Made by a program: the position numbers and the translations under genes. From positions 124,001 to 188,000 of the forward strand of contig NZ_AGTS01000077.1 in NCBI RefSeq assembly GCF_000238595.1: a stretch of DNA of 64,000 nucleotides, in the 5' to 3' direction. The stretch comes from Acidovorax sp. NO-1. GTDB lineage: Bacteria; Pseudomonadota; Gammaproteobacteria; Burkholderiales; Burkholderiaceae_C. The notes beneath the pieces were generated by a model, which had not been told where the DNA came from, made no database searches, and was given only the letters and a program-made list of their open reading frames with translations. Below are positions 1 through 9,050 of this stretch, piece by piece. Numbering within the stretch: the first letter of the stretch is position 1; every line of letters begins with the position of its first letter.

Positions 1-1
1 G

Positions 2-304
2 CTGGCACTGGGCCTGTATTTCTTCAATGCTGGGGACATGCTGACGGGGCTGATCTCCTTGTTTGCGCTGATGGCCTACGGCACGCTGGGCAACTTTGCA
101 GCGTTCTTCGAGATTGCCGTGGCGGTCCTGTTGGACGGCAAACGCAGGCGGTTGCGGCTGCTGCCCCTCAGCTTGCTGGGCTTCGTGATCAGCCTGTTTG
201 CCATATCGTCATCGGTATGGGGGCAGTTGATGGACAAACTCCTGCGCCGCGACATGGTATGGGATAAGACGGTGCGTTACCGCCAACCGAGCGTCGAACA
301 ATGA
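2..304 (+). CDS. Glycosyltransferase-like membrane protein, C-terminal fragment
   Basis: The reading frame is open from base 2, so the gene starts outside the window. About 100 residues remain. They contain two to three hydrophobic segments, a basic KRRR loop, and end in the motif DMVWDKTVRYR. A W-x-KT-x-R sequence after C-terminal membrane helices is common in family 2 processive glycosyltransferases of exopolysaccharide synthesis. That family, and the polysaccharide genes downstream, suggest a polymerising glycosyltransferase in the inner membrane. The stop overlaps the start of the next gene (ATGA), so the two are probably co-translated. The catalytic domain is not visible, so the family is an inference. 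Confidence 0.5.
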   Translation: MALGLYFFNAGDMLTGLISLFALMAYGTLGNFAAFFEIAVAVLLDGKRRRLRLLPLSLLGFVISLFAISSSVWGQLMDKLLRRDMVWDKTVRYRQPSVEQ

Positions 305-1338
305 ACACCGCCTTGCTCTACCTGGCCTTTGTGTTGATCAGCATGGGATTGATGGTGATTGCCTTCGGGCCCACCTGGCGGGAGTGGCGGCACCCCACCG
401 ATACCGAGGCGTTGCAGGTGTTGCCACACTACACCACCGACATCGACCATTTCGCTGACCGGTTTCGCGCGCTGGTGCAGGCACACCAGGGACAAGTGCC
501 GGGTCCTTCTGCCAACGAGTTTGATTTTGCGCCGGTGTCACTGGAGGGTGTGGACTGGGGCGGCATGCTGCGACCCCTGGTTTGCCTTGGCTCGGTCAAG
601 CCGCAGACAGCGATTCAATGTGCTGCGCCGCTGTTCGTGCATGGTGACTTCGAAGCGCCAGCCCATAGCCGCTTTGTGGGCCTCTTGGCGCAGGGCCGTA
701 TCCGGCTCGGCGCGGGCAGTGATGTGGGGCAATGGGTACATGCCGATGCATCCCTGCATCTGGCCCAGGGCTGTTCGGGGCTGCGACGCCTGTCTTCGTC
801 GACCGCCGTGGAGCTGGAGGCCGACTGCTGTTTTGAGCGGATCCAGGCGCCACACATCCGCTTTGGTGGTGATGCGGCCCTGCAGGCTGAGCGCGAGCAT
901 GCGCCTTTGATCGAGGCGAGCTTTGACCGGTTGGAAGGTGCTCTGCGCCAGAGCGAGCATGTGACGCTCGTGCGCGGCGACTGCAAATTGCCGCGCATGC
1001 ACCGGTATCACGGCTCGCTGGTGGTCACGGGGCGTTTGCTCATTGGGGCTAGCACCGTGATCGAAGGCGACGTGAAAGCCCGTGGCGGCATCGTCATGGG
1101 CGTCAACGCGCGGGTGCAGGGCTCGCTGTGCAGTGAAAAGCAGATCCAGCTCCTGGACCATGCCCGGGTGGCGGGGCCCGTGGTGTCCGAGTCGGGCATC
1201 CTGCTCGGCGCCGGGGTGCATGTGGGCTCGCCACAGGCCCTCACCACGGTCAGCGCAGAAACCATCATGGCGGAGGCGGGCGCCCGGGCGCATGGCACCG
1301 TGTGGGCCCGCCAACTGGGCATAGTGTGGTCGGCCTGA
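301..1338 (+). CDS. Membrane-anchored bactofilin-like (polymer-forming) protein
   Basis: 345 residues. One N-terminal membrane helix (about residues 4-24) is followed by a soluble region. Its second half is rich in short Gly/Val/Ala repeats (for example SLVVTGRLLIGASTVIEGDV), typical of the right-handed beta-helix of bactofilin or polymer-forming cytoskeletal proteins. Such proteins often scaffold envelope or polysaccharide machinery. The start overlaps the glycosyltransferase stop by 4 nt, so it belongs to the same operon. The beta-helix reading rests on the residue pattern, not on an alignment; a polysaccharide-specific function is inferred from position. Confidence 0.5.
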   Translation: MNTALLYLAFVLISMGLMVIAFGPTWREWRHPTDTEALQVLPHYTTDIDHFADRFRALVQAHQGQVPGPSANEFDFAPVSLEGVDWGGMLRPLVCLGSVKPQTAIQCAAPLFVHGDFEAPAHSRFVGLLAQGRIRLGAGSDVGQWVHADASLHLAQGCSGLRRLSSSTAVELEADCCFERIQAPHIRFGGDAALQAEREHAPLIEASFDRLEGALRQSEHVTLVRGDCKLPRMHRYHGSLVVTGRLLIGASTVIEGDVKARGGIVMGVNARVQGSLCSEKQIQLLDHARVAGPVVSESGILLGAGVHVGSPQALTTVSAETIMAEAGARAHGTVWARQLGIVWSA

Positions 1339-1424
1339 ACGCGGCGCACCCGCAGTGCACGGCTGGTTGGCGGCCCGCACCCTCCCATTGTTCGATCCGC
1401 TGAACCGCCACAGAGGGCCTCCCC

Positions 1425-2261
1425 TTGCCACACCCCACTGTCACTTCTCACAGCCGCCAAGACCGCGAGCTGGCTTTCAATGCTGCGCGCGGCCTGTTGG
1501 CGCAGGCCCAACAAGCACACAGCCACCAGTTGCCCCACCGCGCGCTCAGCCGCATCAGGCTCAACCCATGGCTGCTCTTGCAAATGGCAGGGCTGCCGGT
1601 GGTTTGGTTATTTCTGATCTACGGGTTGCGGGAACCTCTTTACGATTTTTGGCGCAGCTACTTGCTCACCTGGGCGCGCTGGCTGCAGGTGCCACTGCAG
1701 CCAGCGGCAGTGTCATCACGCCAAGACCTGTTGGGAATGAGCTGGTTGCCCGGCGCGGGCGACCTGGGGCTGTCCATCACCACCGGTGCGGCATTGGCTG
1801 CCGTGCTGACGGTGGTGGCCTGGGGGCTGGCAATGCGCCTGCGAGGGCGATGGCTTCCAGCGCAGTATCTGGTGCGGGTGCTGTGCGTGGTGCAGGCGCT
1901 GGCGCTGCTGTACTTCTGGTTTGCGCCGATGCCGTTCCCGCACCTGGTGCTGAACCATGTGATGGACTTGCTGAATGCTGGCTATCTGCTCATTCTGGCC
2001 ATACCCGTGCTGATGGCTCTCGGGTACTACCCGCTTCAGATAAGCTGGCAGGCCAAGGTCGTTCACACCCTGCTCATCTTGTTGTTTTTTGGGGTCATGG
2101 TGCCGCAGCAAGCCATGGTGCACCTGCTGGTCCTTCAGCATTTGTCGGTGGTGTTCATGCCCGTGCTGTACCTGTGCTTCGGGGCGCTGTTCGACATGAT
2201 GGTGTTTGTGGCTCTGTATGCATGGGCGGCCAGCACGGCGCCCTTGTCCGCCACACATTAG
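1425..2261 (+). CDS. Polytopic membrane protein of the polysaccharide cluster
   Basis: 278 residues with about six hydrophobic segments (roughly residues 52-70, 122-142, 152-170, 183-204, 213-230 and 240-265) after a hydrophilic N-terminus of about 45 residues. I do not recognise the family. The start given is TTG at 1425, because no ATG occurs in frame before the first membrane helix; a GTG or another start nearby is possible. It follows the bactofilin-like gene on the same strand with an 86-nt gap, consistent with one operon, and may help export or assemble polysaccharide. Function is otherwise unknown. Confidence 0.5.
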   Translation: MPHPTVTSHSRQDRELAFNAARGLLAQAQQAHSHQLPHRALSRIRLNPWLLLQMAGLPVVWLFLIYGLREPLYDFWRSYLLTWARWLQVPLQPAAVSSRQDLLGMSWLPGAGDLGLSITTGAALAAVLTVVAWGLAMRLRGRWLPAQYLVRVLCVVQALALLYFWFAPMPFPHLVLNHVMDLLNAGYLLILAIPVLMALGYYPLQISWQAKVVHTLLILLFFGVMVPQQAMVHLLVLQHLSVVFMPVLYLCFGALFDMMVFVALYAWAASTAPLSATH

Positions 2262-2606
2262 GGTAATCGTCCCTTTCCCGTGTACGCAGCTGTATCCTCT
2301 GCGACGCGGCCAGAGGCACTTGTCTGTACGCCTGCGTACGCAGCGAGAAAAACGAAAGCATTATCTGCAAAATAAGTACGTCACCCTTTACCCGGGGGTG
2401 TCGGCCTTCCTGGCAGTGCGCTTCATTTTTGCGCTGTTGCTCTCCAGATATTGAAAGCGGTGTCCGGGCTTCGTTCGGAGATCGTGCACATGCGGCGTCG
2501 TTCATTGCTAGAAAAGGTGCCCGTCTTGGGTGCTGGTTGGTTTTTGTGCTCGTCCAGCTGGGCGGCAGAAGCGTCCGCGCCCATTGACGCAGTGGCGGAG
2601 ATCAAG

Positions 2607-3756
2607 GGCAACGCTGATTAAGGTCCACCATTGAGAGGGGTCAAACGTTATCCGCAGATGAAGCAGCAGACCTTGGCAATGGCCGCAGATCAAGACAACG
2701 GATTCGAGCATTCGCGCAAACCCACCCGACGCGAAGAGTTCTTGCGGACCATGGAGACAATAGTGCCATGGGCCGCTCTGTGCCAGGTGATAGAGCCGCA
2801 CTACCCCAAAGCAGGCAACGGCCGCCCGCCCATTGGCCTTGAGCGCATGCTGCGCATCCACTTCCTGCAGCACTGGTTCAACCTGGCCGATCTGGCGTGC
2901 GAAGAGGCCCTGTACGACAGTGCCAGCCTGCGCCGCTTTGTGGGCATTGACCTGGGCCGCGAGCGCGTGCCCGATGCCACCACGCTGCTGAAGTTTCGCA
3001 AGCTGCTCAATGAGCACAAACTGGGTGAAGCCCTGTTTGCCCAGGTAGGCCAGCAACTGCAAGAGCGCGGCTTCAAGGTCAACACCGGCACCATCGTGGA
3101 TGCCACCATCATCGCCGCGCCCAGTTCTACCAAGAACGCCGACAAGGCGCGCGACCCCGACATGCACCAGACCCGCAAAGGCCAGCAATGGTATTTCGGC
3201 ATGAAGCTGCACATTGGCGTGGACAGCCAAAGCGGGCTGGCGCACAGCGCCGTGGTGACGGCGGCCAACGTGCATGACAAACACCCGCTGCCCGATCTGC
3301 TGCATGGCAACGAGCAGCGCGTGTACGGCGACTCGGCCTACGCCAGCCAGAAGGCTCTGATCCGGGGCAAGGCGCCCCAAGCCAAAGACTTCACCAACCA
3401 GCGCACACGCAGGTGCGGGGTGGTCGACCAGACGCAGCGGTCCAAGAACCGCAACAAGTCCCGCATCCGCGCTCGCGTAGAGCATCTATTCGGGGTGGTC
3501 AAGCGGCTGTGGGGCTTTGGCAAGGTGCGCTATCGCGGGCTGCAAAAGAACGCCACGCGCGCGTTCACGGCCTTGGCGCTGGCCAACATCTACCTTGCCC
3601 GAGGGCGCCTGCAGGGACAGGTGCGCCCGTAAGGGTCTGAAGGGGGCTCAAAGGCTCCCGAAACAGGCCCTGTGGGGCAAAGTCCGGCATCTTTGCGGGC
3701 CATTTGGCATTCAAATGGCTGTGCAATGGAGTTGACGCTACTTGATCAGCATTGCC
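2607..3756 (+). mobile_element. IS5-family insertion sequence, complete, 4-bp target duplication
   Basis: About 1150 bp. Its ends are imperfect inverted repeats: GGCAACGCTGATTAAG at 2607 and, read inward from 3756, GGCAATGCTGATCAAG. It is flanked by the direct repeat CAAG at 2603-2606 and 3757-3760, the 4-bp duplication expected for this family. It carries one transposase gene. Intact ends and duplication indicate a simple, fairly recent insertion. Confidence 0.85.
2658..3632 (+). CDS. IS5-family transposase
   Basis: 324 residues from the ATG at 2658; a TTG nine codons upstream is also in frame but less likely. DDE catalytic residues are visible: Asp in IVDATII, Asp in VYGDSAYAS, and Glu in RARVEHLFGVVKR, which also gives the Y/R-E-K-type signature of IS5 transposases. 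The N-terminal half has the usual DUF772-like region (RPPIGLERMLRIHFLQHWFN). It catalyses excision and insertion of its own element. No frameshift or stop is seen, so it is probably active. Confidence 0.88.
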   Translation: MKQQTLAMAADQDNGFEHSRKPTRREEFLRTMETIVPWAALCQVIEPHYPKAGNGRPPIGLERMLRIHFLQHWFNLADLACEEALYDSASLRRFVGIDLGRERVPDATTLLKFRKLLNEHKLGEALFAQVGQQLQERGFKVNTGTIVDATIIAAPSSTKNADKARDPDMHQTRKGQQWYFGMKLHIGVDSQSGLAHSAVVTAANVHDKHPLPDLLHGNEQRVYGDSAYASQKALIRGKAPQAKDFTNQRTRRCGVVDQTQRSKNRNKSRIRARVEHLFGVVKRLWGFGKVRYRGLQKNATRAFTALALANIYLARGRLQGQVRP

Positions 3757-4738
3757 CAAGGCGTTGCGGATCCTGTCGGGCCCCTATGCCGGTGGCTACG
3801 AGTTGGCGCCCAATGGACGCCTGAACTGGTACTTCGCCAACCTGGGATTGTTGCCCTTGGTGCCCATGCTCAGTGCGGCCGATTTGCAAACATACATCCT
3901 GCCGTACCTGAATCTGTACCTGGCCAGCACCGACCCCGCCACCAGCACCATTGCGGACATTGAGTTCCCCTATGGCCGAGCCAATACCTCGGTGGTCAAG
4001 AAGGTATTGGCTGACTCGGACGACGCCTATGCGTCCACCTTTCTGTCGCTGGCGTCGCGCTATGTGGCAGCCAGTGGCAACTGGTCTTGGTGGGAGGCGC
4101 GCAAAGCGGCCCTCAAAAACATCGCTTACCGCAACCTGGCACTGACCGCCAAGCCTTCGGGGCTGACTGCCGTGTTCCAGGCGCCGCGCAGCCAGACCAA
4201 CGCCAGCGGCTACCTCATGGACAACTGCGAAGGCTACCGAGGTCTGCGTGACTTTGCGGCGGTGTTGCGGTCCCGCAGTGAACTGTCCGAGGCCAACTAC
4301 TACGACCTCCTGGCAACAAATACCGCCGACGGCATCGCGCGCCACCTTTTCAAGGGCTCCGCACAGGCATTTTTGGCCAGCGACGCCACGCTGGTACCCA
4401 GTACCGAGTTTTACCCCGGCACCACCTGTCAGGTGTACCCGCAAGCCTTTGGGCTGCGCGAGCTGACGACGCAGTTTTCTGCCGGGTGGAACTACCTCAA
4501 CATCCATACGCCAGGCTGGGAAACCGGGCGTCACGATCCTTTCCCCTGGGCCATCTTGGGGTATGTCGCTGCGCTGCGCGGACAAAGCAGCCTGGCGCGT
4601 ACGCAACTGGTGGCCATAGACAAAACCTTTGCCGCCAACCGCAGCCTGGTCACCATCAATGAACTGGGTTTTTACCTGCGTACCAGATCCGTTTTGAACG
4701 GCGGCACTGCGCCATGAAGCCAAATTTCGCAAGCGCAA

Positions 4739-4754
4739 TGTTCGCCAACAGACA
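4739..4754 (+). promoter_or_regulatory. Putative operator (site 1 of 3) before the Crp/Fnr-type gene
   Basis: TGTTCGCCAACAGACA lies 12 nt upstream of the regulator start at 4767. It shares TGTTCG at the left and ACA at the right with sites at 7470 and 10371. Autoregulation is inferred. Confidence 0.35.
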
Positions 4755-4766
4755 GATAGAGACGGT

Positions 4767-5525
4767 ATGCCCCTCCAGAATTCAAAGCGTCCCCGTCCCG
4801 ATCTCAAGAAGCCACACATCGATCAATCCCTTGCCAATCGACTACTGTCCTCGTTACGACCTACAGAGCGGTCACGCCTGCTGTCGGTAGCCGACTGGGT
4901 GGAGCTGGAGAGCCAACAAACGCTCGGGCGCGCCGGCGAACGGTTGAGCCATGTGTACTTTCCCACCAACAGCATGATCTCGCTGCTCTCCAACCTGGAG
5001 GGCGCGCGCCACTTCGAGGCCGGACAGATCGGCTTTGAGGGCATGCTGGGTGCCAGTGCAGGCCTGGGGGTGACGGCCTCGGCCTTTGATGCGGTGGTTT
5101 CGGGAGCAGGCCAGGCCTGGCGGATCCAGCTAGATGCCTGGCGCAGCCATTGTCTGGCCAGCCGGACGCTGAGCCTGCTGACCACCCGCTATCTTTATGT
5201 CGAGCTGTCGCAAATGGGCACGATGGTGGCCTGCGGACACTTTCATTCGCTGGAGCAGCGTCTGGCGCGATTTCTGCTGATGAGCGAAACGCGGCTGCGC
5301 ACCCCCGACATTCAGATGACCCACGAGACGCTGGCGCACCTGCTGGGGGTCCGCCGGGCCGGTGTGACGCTGGCGGCCGGCAAGCTGCAAGACAGCGGCG
5401 TAATCCAGTACACAAGGGGGCATATTCTGGTGCTGGACCGGAAGGCCTTGCTGGCGCAAAGCTGTGGGTGCTTTGACCAGGACCTGGAGACCTATGAACG
5501 GGTCATGTCAGGCGCTGTCGCTTAA
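4767..5525 (+). CDS. Crp/Fnr-family transcriptional regulator
   Basis: 252 residues. The N-terminal half (about 20-150) fits a cNMP-binding-like beta-roll with a VYFPTNSMISLL segment typical of the Crp/Fnr subgroup that lacks the canonical cyclic-nucleotide pocket. The C-terminal half carries a winged helix: MTHETLAHLLGVRRAGVTLA is the recognition helix region. No Fnr-type N-terminal Cys cluster is present. It sits between the IS-broken secreted gene and the YaiO-type operon, so it probably controls this polysaccharide cluster; three similar palindromic sites at nearby promoters support this. The effector ligand cannot be told from sequence. Confidence 0.8.
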   Translation: MPLQNSKRPRPDLKKPHIDQSLANRLLSSLRPTERSRLLSVADWVELESQQTLGRAGERLSHVYFPTNSMISLLSNLEGARHFEAGQIGFEGMLGASAGLGVTASAFDAVVSGAGQAWRIQLDAWRSHCLASRTLSLLTTRYLYVELSQMGTMVACGHFHSLEQRLARFLLMSETRLRTPDIQMTHETLAHLLGVRRAGVTLAAGKLQDSGVIQYTRGHILVLDRKALLAQSCGCFDQDLETYERVMSGAVA

Positions 5526-5545
5526 GCGCGGCAGGCCCGCGGTAC

Positions 5546-6364
5546 CTACGGCAATTCCCAAAACAGCGACAGCTTGGCGCCGTTGCGGGAATAGTAGGGG
5601 TTGCGGTAGCGCTCTACGCCTGCTGTAAAGCCCCACTGTGGGCCCAGCCACTGGCGCAGCGTGAGCTGTGACTGCCGACTGTCAAAGTTGATGAGAGCCA
5701 CCCCGCTTCCAATGGCTTGGTAGCCCTCAGCCCCCCAGGCATGGCGGGCAATGATCTGCGTGTGGTGCGCGCGCCCCCAGGTGGCCGCCACAAACTGCTG
5801 ATGGGTGCGCACGCCACCGGGGGAGCTGTTATTGAAGCGTATTTCTGCTTGCACCACCCACGGCTGATCGAAATAGTAAGTGGACCCGAGGCTGATGTTG
5901 CGGTCGATGTGCCCGTCTGGTGCTCGGTAGTAACCTGCGCCCAGCGTGGCCACCCATTGGCGCGTGGGGAGCAACTTGCGGTTGATGAACCCGTCCACAC
6001 GGTAGCGTGGCAGATAGGCCGCACCATCGCCTGCGCCCACCGACATCATGGAGAACCAGTCTTCGTTCCAGGTCATGGTGTCTGACAGCCCGATGAACCG
6101 GCCCGACTCTCCAAACCGCCGCATGGTGGCGACTTCCATGCCGAGCAAGTGGTTGTTTACGCCCCATTGGCCGCGCACGCCAGCTTCATGCCAGTTGCCA
6201 TACCCGTTGGTGAGGGTGGGGCGGCTGGCGTAGGCCTCAATGCTCCGGACTGGGACGGGCTGGTCTGCGGCGTCTTGCGCATGAGCTGCGGGCAAGCCAT
6301 TGGCCAGCAACCCCAGCGACAGAACAAGGGCAGGGGCAGGGCGGAGGATGTAGTGGGCGTTCAT
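5546..6364 (-). CDS. YaiO-like outer-membrane beta-barrel protein
   Basis: 272 residues with a signal peptide (cleavage near AAHAQDA). The mature part has alternating aromatic/polar strands (WGVNNHLLGMEVATMRRFGE, LPRYRVDGFINRKLL, YYFDQPWVVQAEIRFN) and ends in a C-terminal aromatic-rich strand (LSLFWELP), as in outer-membrane barrels of the YaiO type. Its ATG overlaps the stop of the upstream gene by 4 nt, so the two are translationally coupled. A role in polysaccharide passage through the outer membrane is inferred from context. Confidence 0.65.
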   Translation of the reverse strand: MNAHYILRPAPALVLSLGLLANGLPAAHAQDAADQPVPVRSIEAYASRPTLTNGYGNWHEAGVRGQWGVNNHLLGMEVATMRRFGESGRFIGLSDTMTWNEDWFSMMSVGAGDGAAYLPRYRVDGFINRKLLPTRQWVATLGAGYYRAPDGHIDRNISLGSTYYFDQPWVVQAEIRFNNSSPGGVRTHQQFVAATWGRAHHTQIIARHAWGAEGYQAIGSGVALINFDSRQSQLTLRQWLGPQWGFTAGVERYRNPYYSRNGAKLSLFWELP

Positions 6365-7443
6365 GGTGACCGTTTTGGGTTTTCACGAGGACTGGTGCAG
6401 TTGGTTGTGTCCAGGGCAGCAGTGATGGCTTTGGCCTGCAGGATTTGCGCGGCGACTTCGTCGGTCACCGTCCAGTGGGCGCCGTGCCGATGGGGCAGGG
6501 CGGTCCGCAGCCAACAGCGGGCAGAAGGGATGTCACCTTGCTGCAGTGCCACCACAGCCACCAGACCCCAGGCAAAGTCGTCCTTCACCTGGGCCAGCCA
6601 CTCATCGCGGTGCTCTGCCATCCAGCGGCGGTAATGCGCGGGCGCCCCACCTGGGATCAGCGGAAAGCGCACCAGCAGCGGAAAGATCTGCGCCACGGCG
6701 TCGGGATAGAAGGCATGTGCGGTGTCACGCTGGCCGGGCTGGGTGGAAACCAGGTAGCGCTTGCGCTGATCGTCCCAGAACACGGCCGCCAGAGTTTTGG
6801 TGAAGTTGGGGTGGCGGGCGTTTTGTACCGCCTTGTGCGTGAGGGGGTAGGCCCACAGCTCCAGGTTGTCCATGAACAACCCATATTGGTACACCGGCGA
6901 GACCAGGTAAATGCCCCGATTGGGGTCTACGAGCCTGGCCAGCGCCGCACTGGTGACCGTCCGGCTGCGCACCCAATTGGCCTGGCTGCGTTGCGCGGCT
7001 GGCATGCTGTCCATGAATGCCAGCCACAGGCCGAGTACAGAGTCGTCGGCATCTGCTGTTTTGCACGGGGCCCACACGGGGCCGTTGCGGCAAAAACGGT
7101 CAAAGGTCGCGTCGGGCTTTTGCCGCTGTACCAGCCATGCGCCCCAGGCCTTGGCAGGCGTGGAGATATCCAGCCCATGGCTGTGAGCCAGAAGCAGTGC
7201 CTGCAAGGCAAAGTAGGGGTCTACCGTGTCGCCCTGGCGCTGCACCGAGATGGCGCCCGAAGCATCGGCATACCCCTCCAGATCCAGCACAGCCGCCGAT
7301 GCGCCAAGTGGAGCTGCAAGAACGGCGCACGCCAGAGCGTTGCCTATCCAGCGCTTCAGGCCAGAGTGGGTCTGCGACGAATGAAGGCACTGGGGAGTTA
7401 GAGAGTCGGGGGTCAATGGGTGATCCGTGGCATGGAAAGTCAT
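6361..7443 (-). CDS. Secreted protein of the polysaccharide cluster (alpha/alpha-toroid-like)
   Basis: 360 residues from the ATG at 7443. After about 30 hydrophilic residues there is a hydrophobic signal segment (IGNALACAVLAAPLGASA). The mature protein has repeated helical Trp-rich segments; motifs LFMDNLELWAYPL and HAFYPDAVAQIFPLL resemble segments of the IS-interrupted gene at 3761-4717, so the two are probably paralogues. The fold looks like an alpha/alpha barrel, common in glycan-active enzymes, but no catalytic residues are assigned. It is the first gene of an operon with the outer-membrane protein. A longer upstream start exists but would run into the promoter. Confidence 0.6.
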   Translation of the reverse strand: MTFHATDHPLTPDSLTPQCLHSSQTHSGLKRWIGNALACAVLAAPLGASAAVLDLEGYADASGAISVQRQGDTVDPYFALQALLLAHSHGLDISTPAKAWGAWLVQRQKPDATFDRFCRNGPVWAPCKTADADDSVLGLWLAFMDSMPAAQRSQANWVRSRTVTSAALARLVDPNRGIYLVSPVYQYGLFMDNLELWAYPLTHKAVQNARHPNFTKTLAAVFWDDQRKRYLVSTQPGQRDTAHAFYPDAVAQIFPLLVRFPLIPGGAPAHYRRWMAEHRDEWLAQVKDDFAWGLVAVVALQQGDIPSARCWLRTALPHRHGAHWTVTDEVAAQILQAKAITAALDTTNCTSPRENPKRSP

Positions 7444-7469
7444 GGTCAGCGTGCAGGCACAGAGCTGTC

Positions 7470-7485
7470 TGTTCGATACCGTACA
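7470..7485 (+). promoter_or_regulatory. Putative operator (site 2 of 3) in a divergent promoter
   Basis: TGTTCGATACCGTACA, an imperfect 16-bp palindrome, lies between the divergent starts at 7443 and 7601. It could serve both promoters. It matches the site at 10371 at 14 of 16 positions. Confidence 0.4.
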
Positions 7486-7600
7486 TAACGCGGCGGGTTC
7501 GATAGCGCACAGACCGTCTCTGCCCAAGCCCCCTACCGTCGGCGTTCGCCTTGGCCTGGGGTGCGGGTTATCTGGCGAATCTCATCCAACAGGACTACCC

Positions 7601-8986
7601 ATGAATACACAAAAAATGTTCGGAACCGACGGCGTGCGCGCCCCAGTGGGTATGGAGCCCATGACCCCCCAGACCATCATGCGGCTGGCGCACGCCTGCG
7701 GCCAGCTGCTCAGCCGCCAGCACACGGGACTGAACCCGCGACCTGCGGTGGCAGTGGGCACCGACACGCGCGGGTCGGCCACCATGTTCGAGGCGGCCTT
7801 GCAGGCGGGGTTTTCTGCGGCCGGTGTGGACACGGTGATGTGCGGCGAGTTGCCCACACCCGGCGTGGCCTACTTGACGCGCTTGCGCGGCTACCAGGCG
7901 GGTGTGGTGGTGAGTGCATCGCACAACCCTTGTGAGGACAACGGTGTGAAGTTCTTTTCGGCCACGGGCGACAAGCTGCCCGATGGTATGGAGGCCGAGA
8001 TCGAGCGCACCATGGACCAGCCCATGGTCTGTTTGCCTTCATCTCGGTTGGGCCGCGTTTCCCTGCTGCCGGAGGCCTCCGTTCTGTACATCCAGTTTTG
8101 CAGGCAGGCACTGCCGGCAGGTTTGCACCTGCAGGGTATGAAGATCGTCATCGACGCCGCCCATGGCGCCTGCCACCGCATCGCCCCCGAGGTGTTCCGA
8201 CAGTTGGGCGCTGAGGTGATTGCGGTGGGCGCCTCGCCCGATGGGCAGAACATCAACGACAACGTGGGCGCCACGTCGCCCAAGCACCTGAGCGAGGCCG
8301 TGCTGGCCCACCAGGCAGATGTCGGCGTGGCGCTGGACGGGGATGGAGACCGGTTGGTGATGGTGGACAGCGAGGGCCGCATCTATGCGGGTGACGAGTT
8401 GCTGTACGTGCTGGCCGTGGATGCCCAGACCAACGATGGCTTGCAGGGTGGGGTGGTGGGCACGGTGATGAGCAACCAGGGACTGGAGCAAGCGCTGCTG
8501 CGCCGTGGGCTGGGTTTTGCACGGTCTGCCGTGGGTGACCGGCATGTGCTGGAGCTGCTCAAGCAGCGGGGTTGGCGCTTGGGCGGCGAGGGCTCGGGCC
8601 ACCTGATCGGGCTGGACTGGCACAGCACCGGCGACGGCGTGATGTCTGCCTTGCGGGTGGTCGCAGCCATGAAACGCTCGCAGCGCAGCTTGTCGCAGCT
8701 GTGCAGCGATCTGCGCATGAACGCTCAGTGCCTGGTCAATGTGCCCGTGACCCGTGGTACGGGGATGGCCGACAACACCTGGATGCCCCACTTCCAGTTG
8801 CGGGCGGAAAAGTTGCTGGGCGACGATGGGCGGGTGCTGCTGCGTGCCTCGGGCACCGAGCCTGTTGTGCGCGTGCTGGTGGAGTGCCGTACTGCACTCA
8901 GGGCGCAGCGGATGGCCAGCCGGTTTGCCAAAGAGGTCAGCCAACTGCTGACAGCGCCCGCAGCGCAGGATGCAGTTACTGCCTGA
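7601..8986 (+). CDS. glmM: GlmM-like phosphoglucosamine / phosphohexose mutase
   Basis: 461 residues from the ATG at 7601. Landmarks of the alpha-D-phosphohexomutase family are all present: N-terminal FGTDGVRAPVG, catalytic serine loop VVSASHNPCEDNGVKFF, metal loop DGDGDRLVMVD, sugar loop GEGSGHL and C-terminal phosphate-binding RASGTEPVVRV. The start FGTDGVR favours GlmM (glucosamine-6-P to glucosamine-1-P) over a phosphomannomutase. Placement in a polysaccharide cluster next to wecB suggests it supplies UDP-GlcNAc precursors, possibly as a second copy besides a housekeeping glmM. Cytoplasmic. Confidence 0.85.
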   Translation: MNTQKMFGTDGVRAPVGMEPMTPQTIMRLAHACGQLLSRQHTGLNPRPAVAVGTDTRGSATMFEAALQAGFSAAGVDTVMCGELPTPGVAYLTRLRGYQAGVVVSASHNPCEDNGVKFFSATGDKLPDGMEAEIERTMDQPMVCLPSSRLGRVSLLPEASVLYIQFCRQALPAGLHLQGMKIVIDAAHGACHRIAPEVFRQLGAEVIAVGASPDGQNINDNVGATSPKHLSEAVLAHQADVGVALDGDGDRLVMVDSEGRIYAGDELLYVLAVDAQTNDGLQGGVVGTVMSNQGLEQALLRRGLGFARSAVGDRHVLELLKQRGWRLGGEGSGHLIGLDWHSTGDGVMSALRVVAAMKRSQRSLSQLCSDLRMNAQCLVNVPVTRGTGMADNTWMPHFQLRAEKLLGDDGRVLLRASGTEPVVRVLVECRTALRAQRMASRFAKEVSQLLTAPAAQDAVTA

Positions 8987-9050
8987 ACAGCCCCCGTCTG
9001 CGCACCATCCTGGCACGCCAACCTGGATGGTTGTGGGGCCGCAAGCGCTG

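Larger units (their letters stand above)
2490..4717 (+). pseudogene. Secreted polysaccharide-cluster protein interrupted by an IS5-family element
   Basis: Two in-frame pieces flank the insertion: 2490-2606 and 3761-4717. Removing the element and one CAAG copy restores one frame of about 358 codons. The 5' piece begins with ATG, MRRR and a hydrophobic stretch ending in a likely signal-peptidase site (SSWAAEASA). The 3' piece is Trp- and Tyr-rich and shares spaced motifs with the protein encoded at 6361-7443 (LMDN versus FMDN; STEFYP versus HAFYP), so the two look paralogous, perhaps alpha/alpha-toroid glycan-active proteins. Upstream, 2326-2339 holds a perfect inverted repeat GTACGC-CT-GCGTAC that could be an operator. 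The 3' piece has an ATG at 3752 but would lack a signal peptide. Confidence 0.75.

Noticed and set aside
538..1431. Minus-strand frame of 297 codons opposite the bactofilin-like gene
   Set aside because: Composition of an antisense shadow, no family features, no ribosome site.
1355..2266. Long plus-strand frame overlapping the membrane-protein gene
   Set aside because: Ala/Gly/Arg-rich composition typical of an off-frame read of high-GC coding DNA; the 1425 frame has clear membrane helices.
2326..2339. GTACGCCTGCGTAC as part of the same operator family as the 4739/7470/10371 sites
   Set aside because: It lacks the TGTTCG and ACA ends; kept only as a separate possible operator.
2508..3485. 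Minus-strand frame of 325 codons across the IS5-family element
   Set aside because: Antisense to an intact transposase with DDE motifs.
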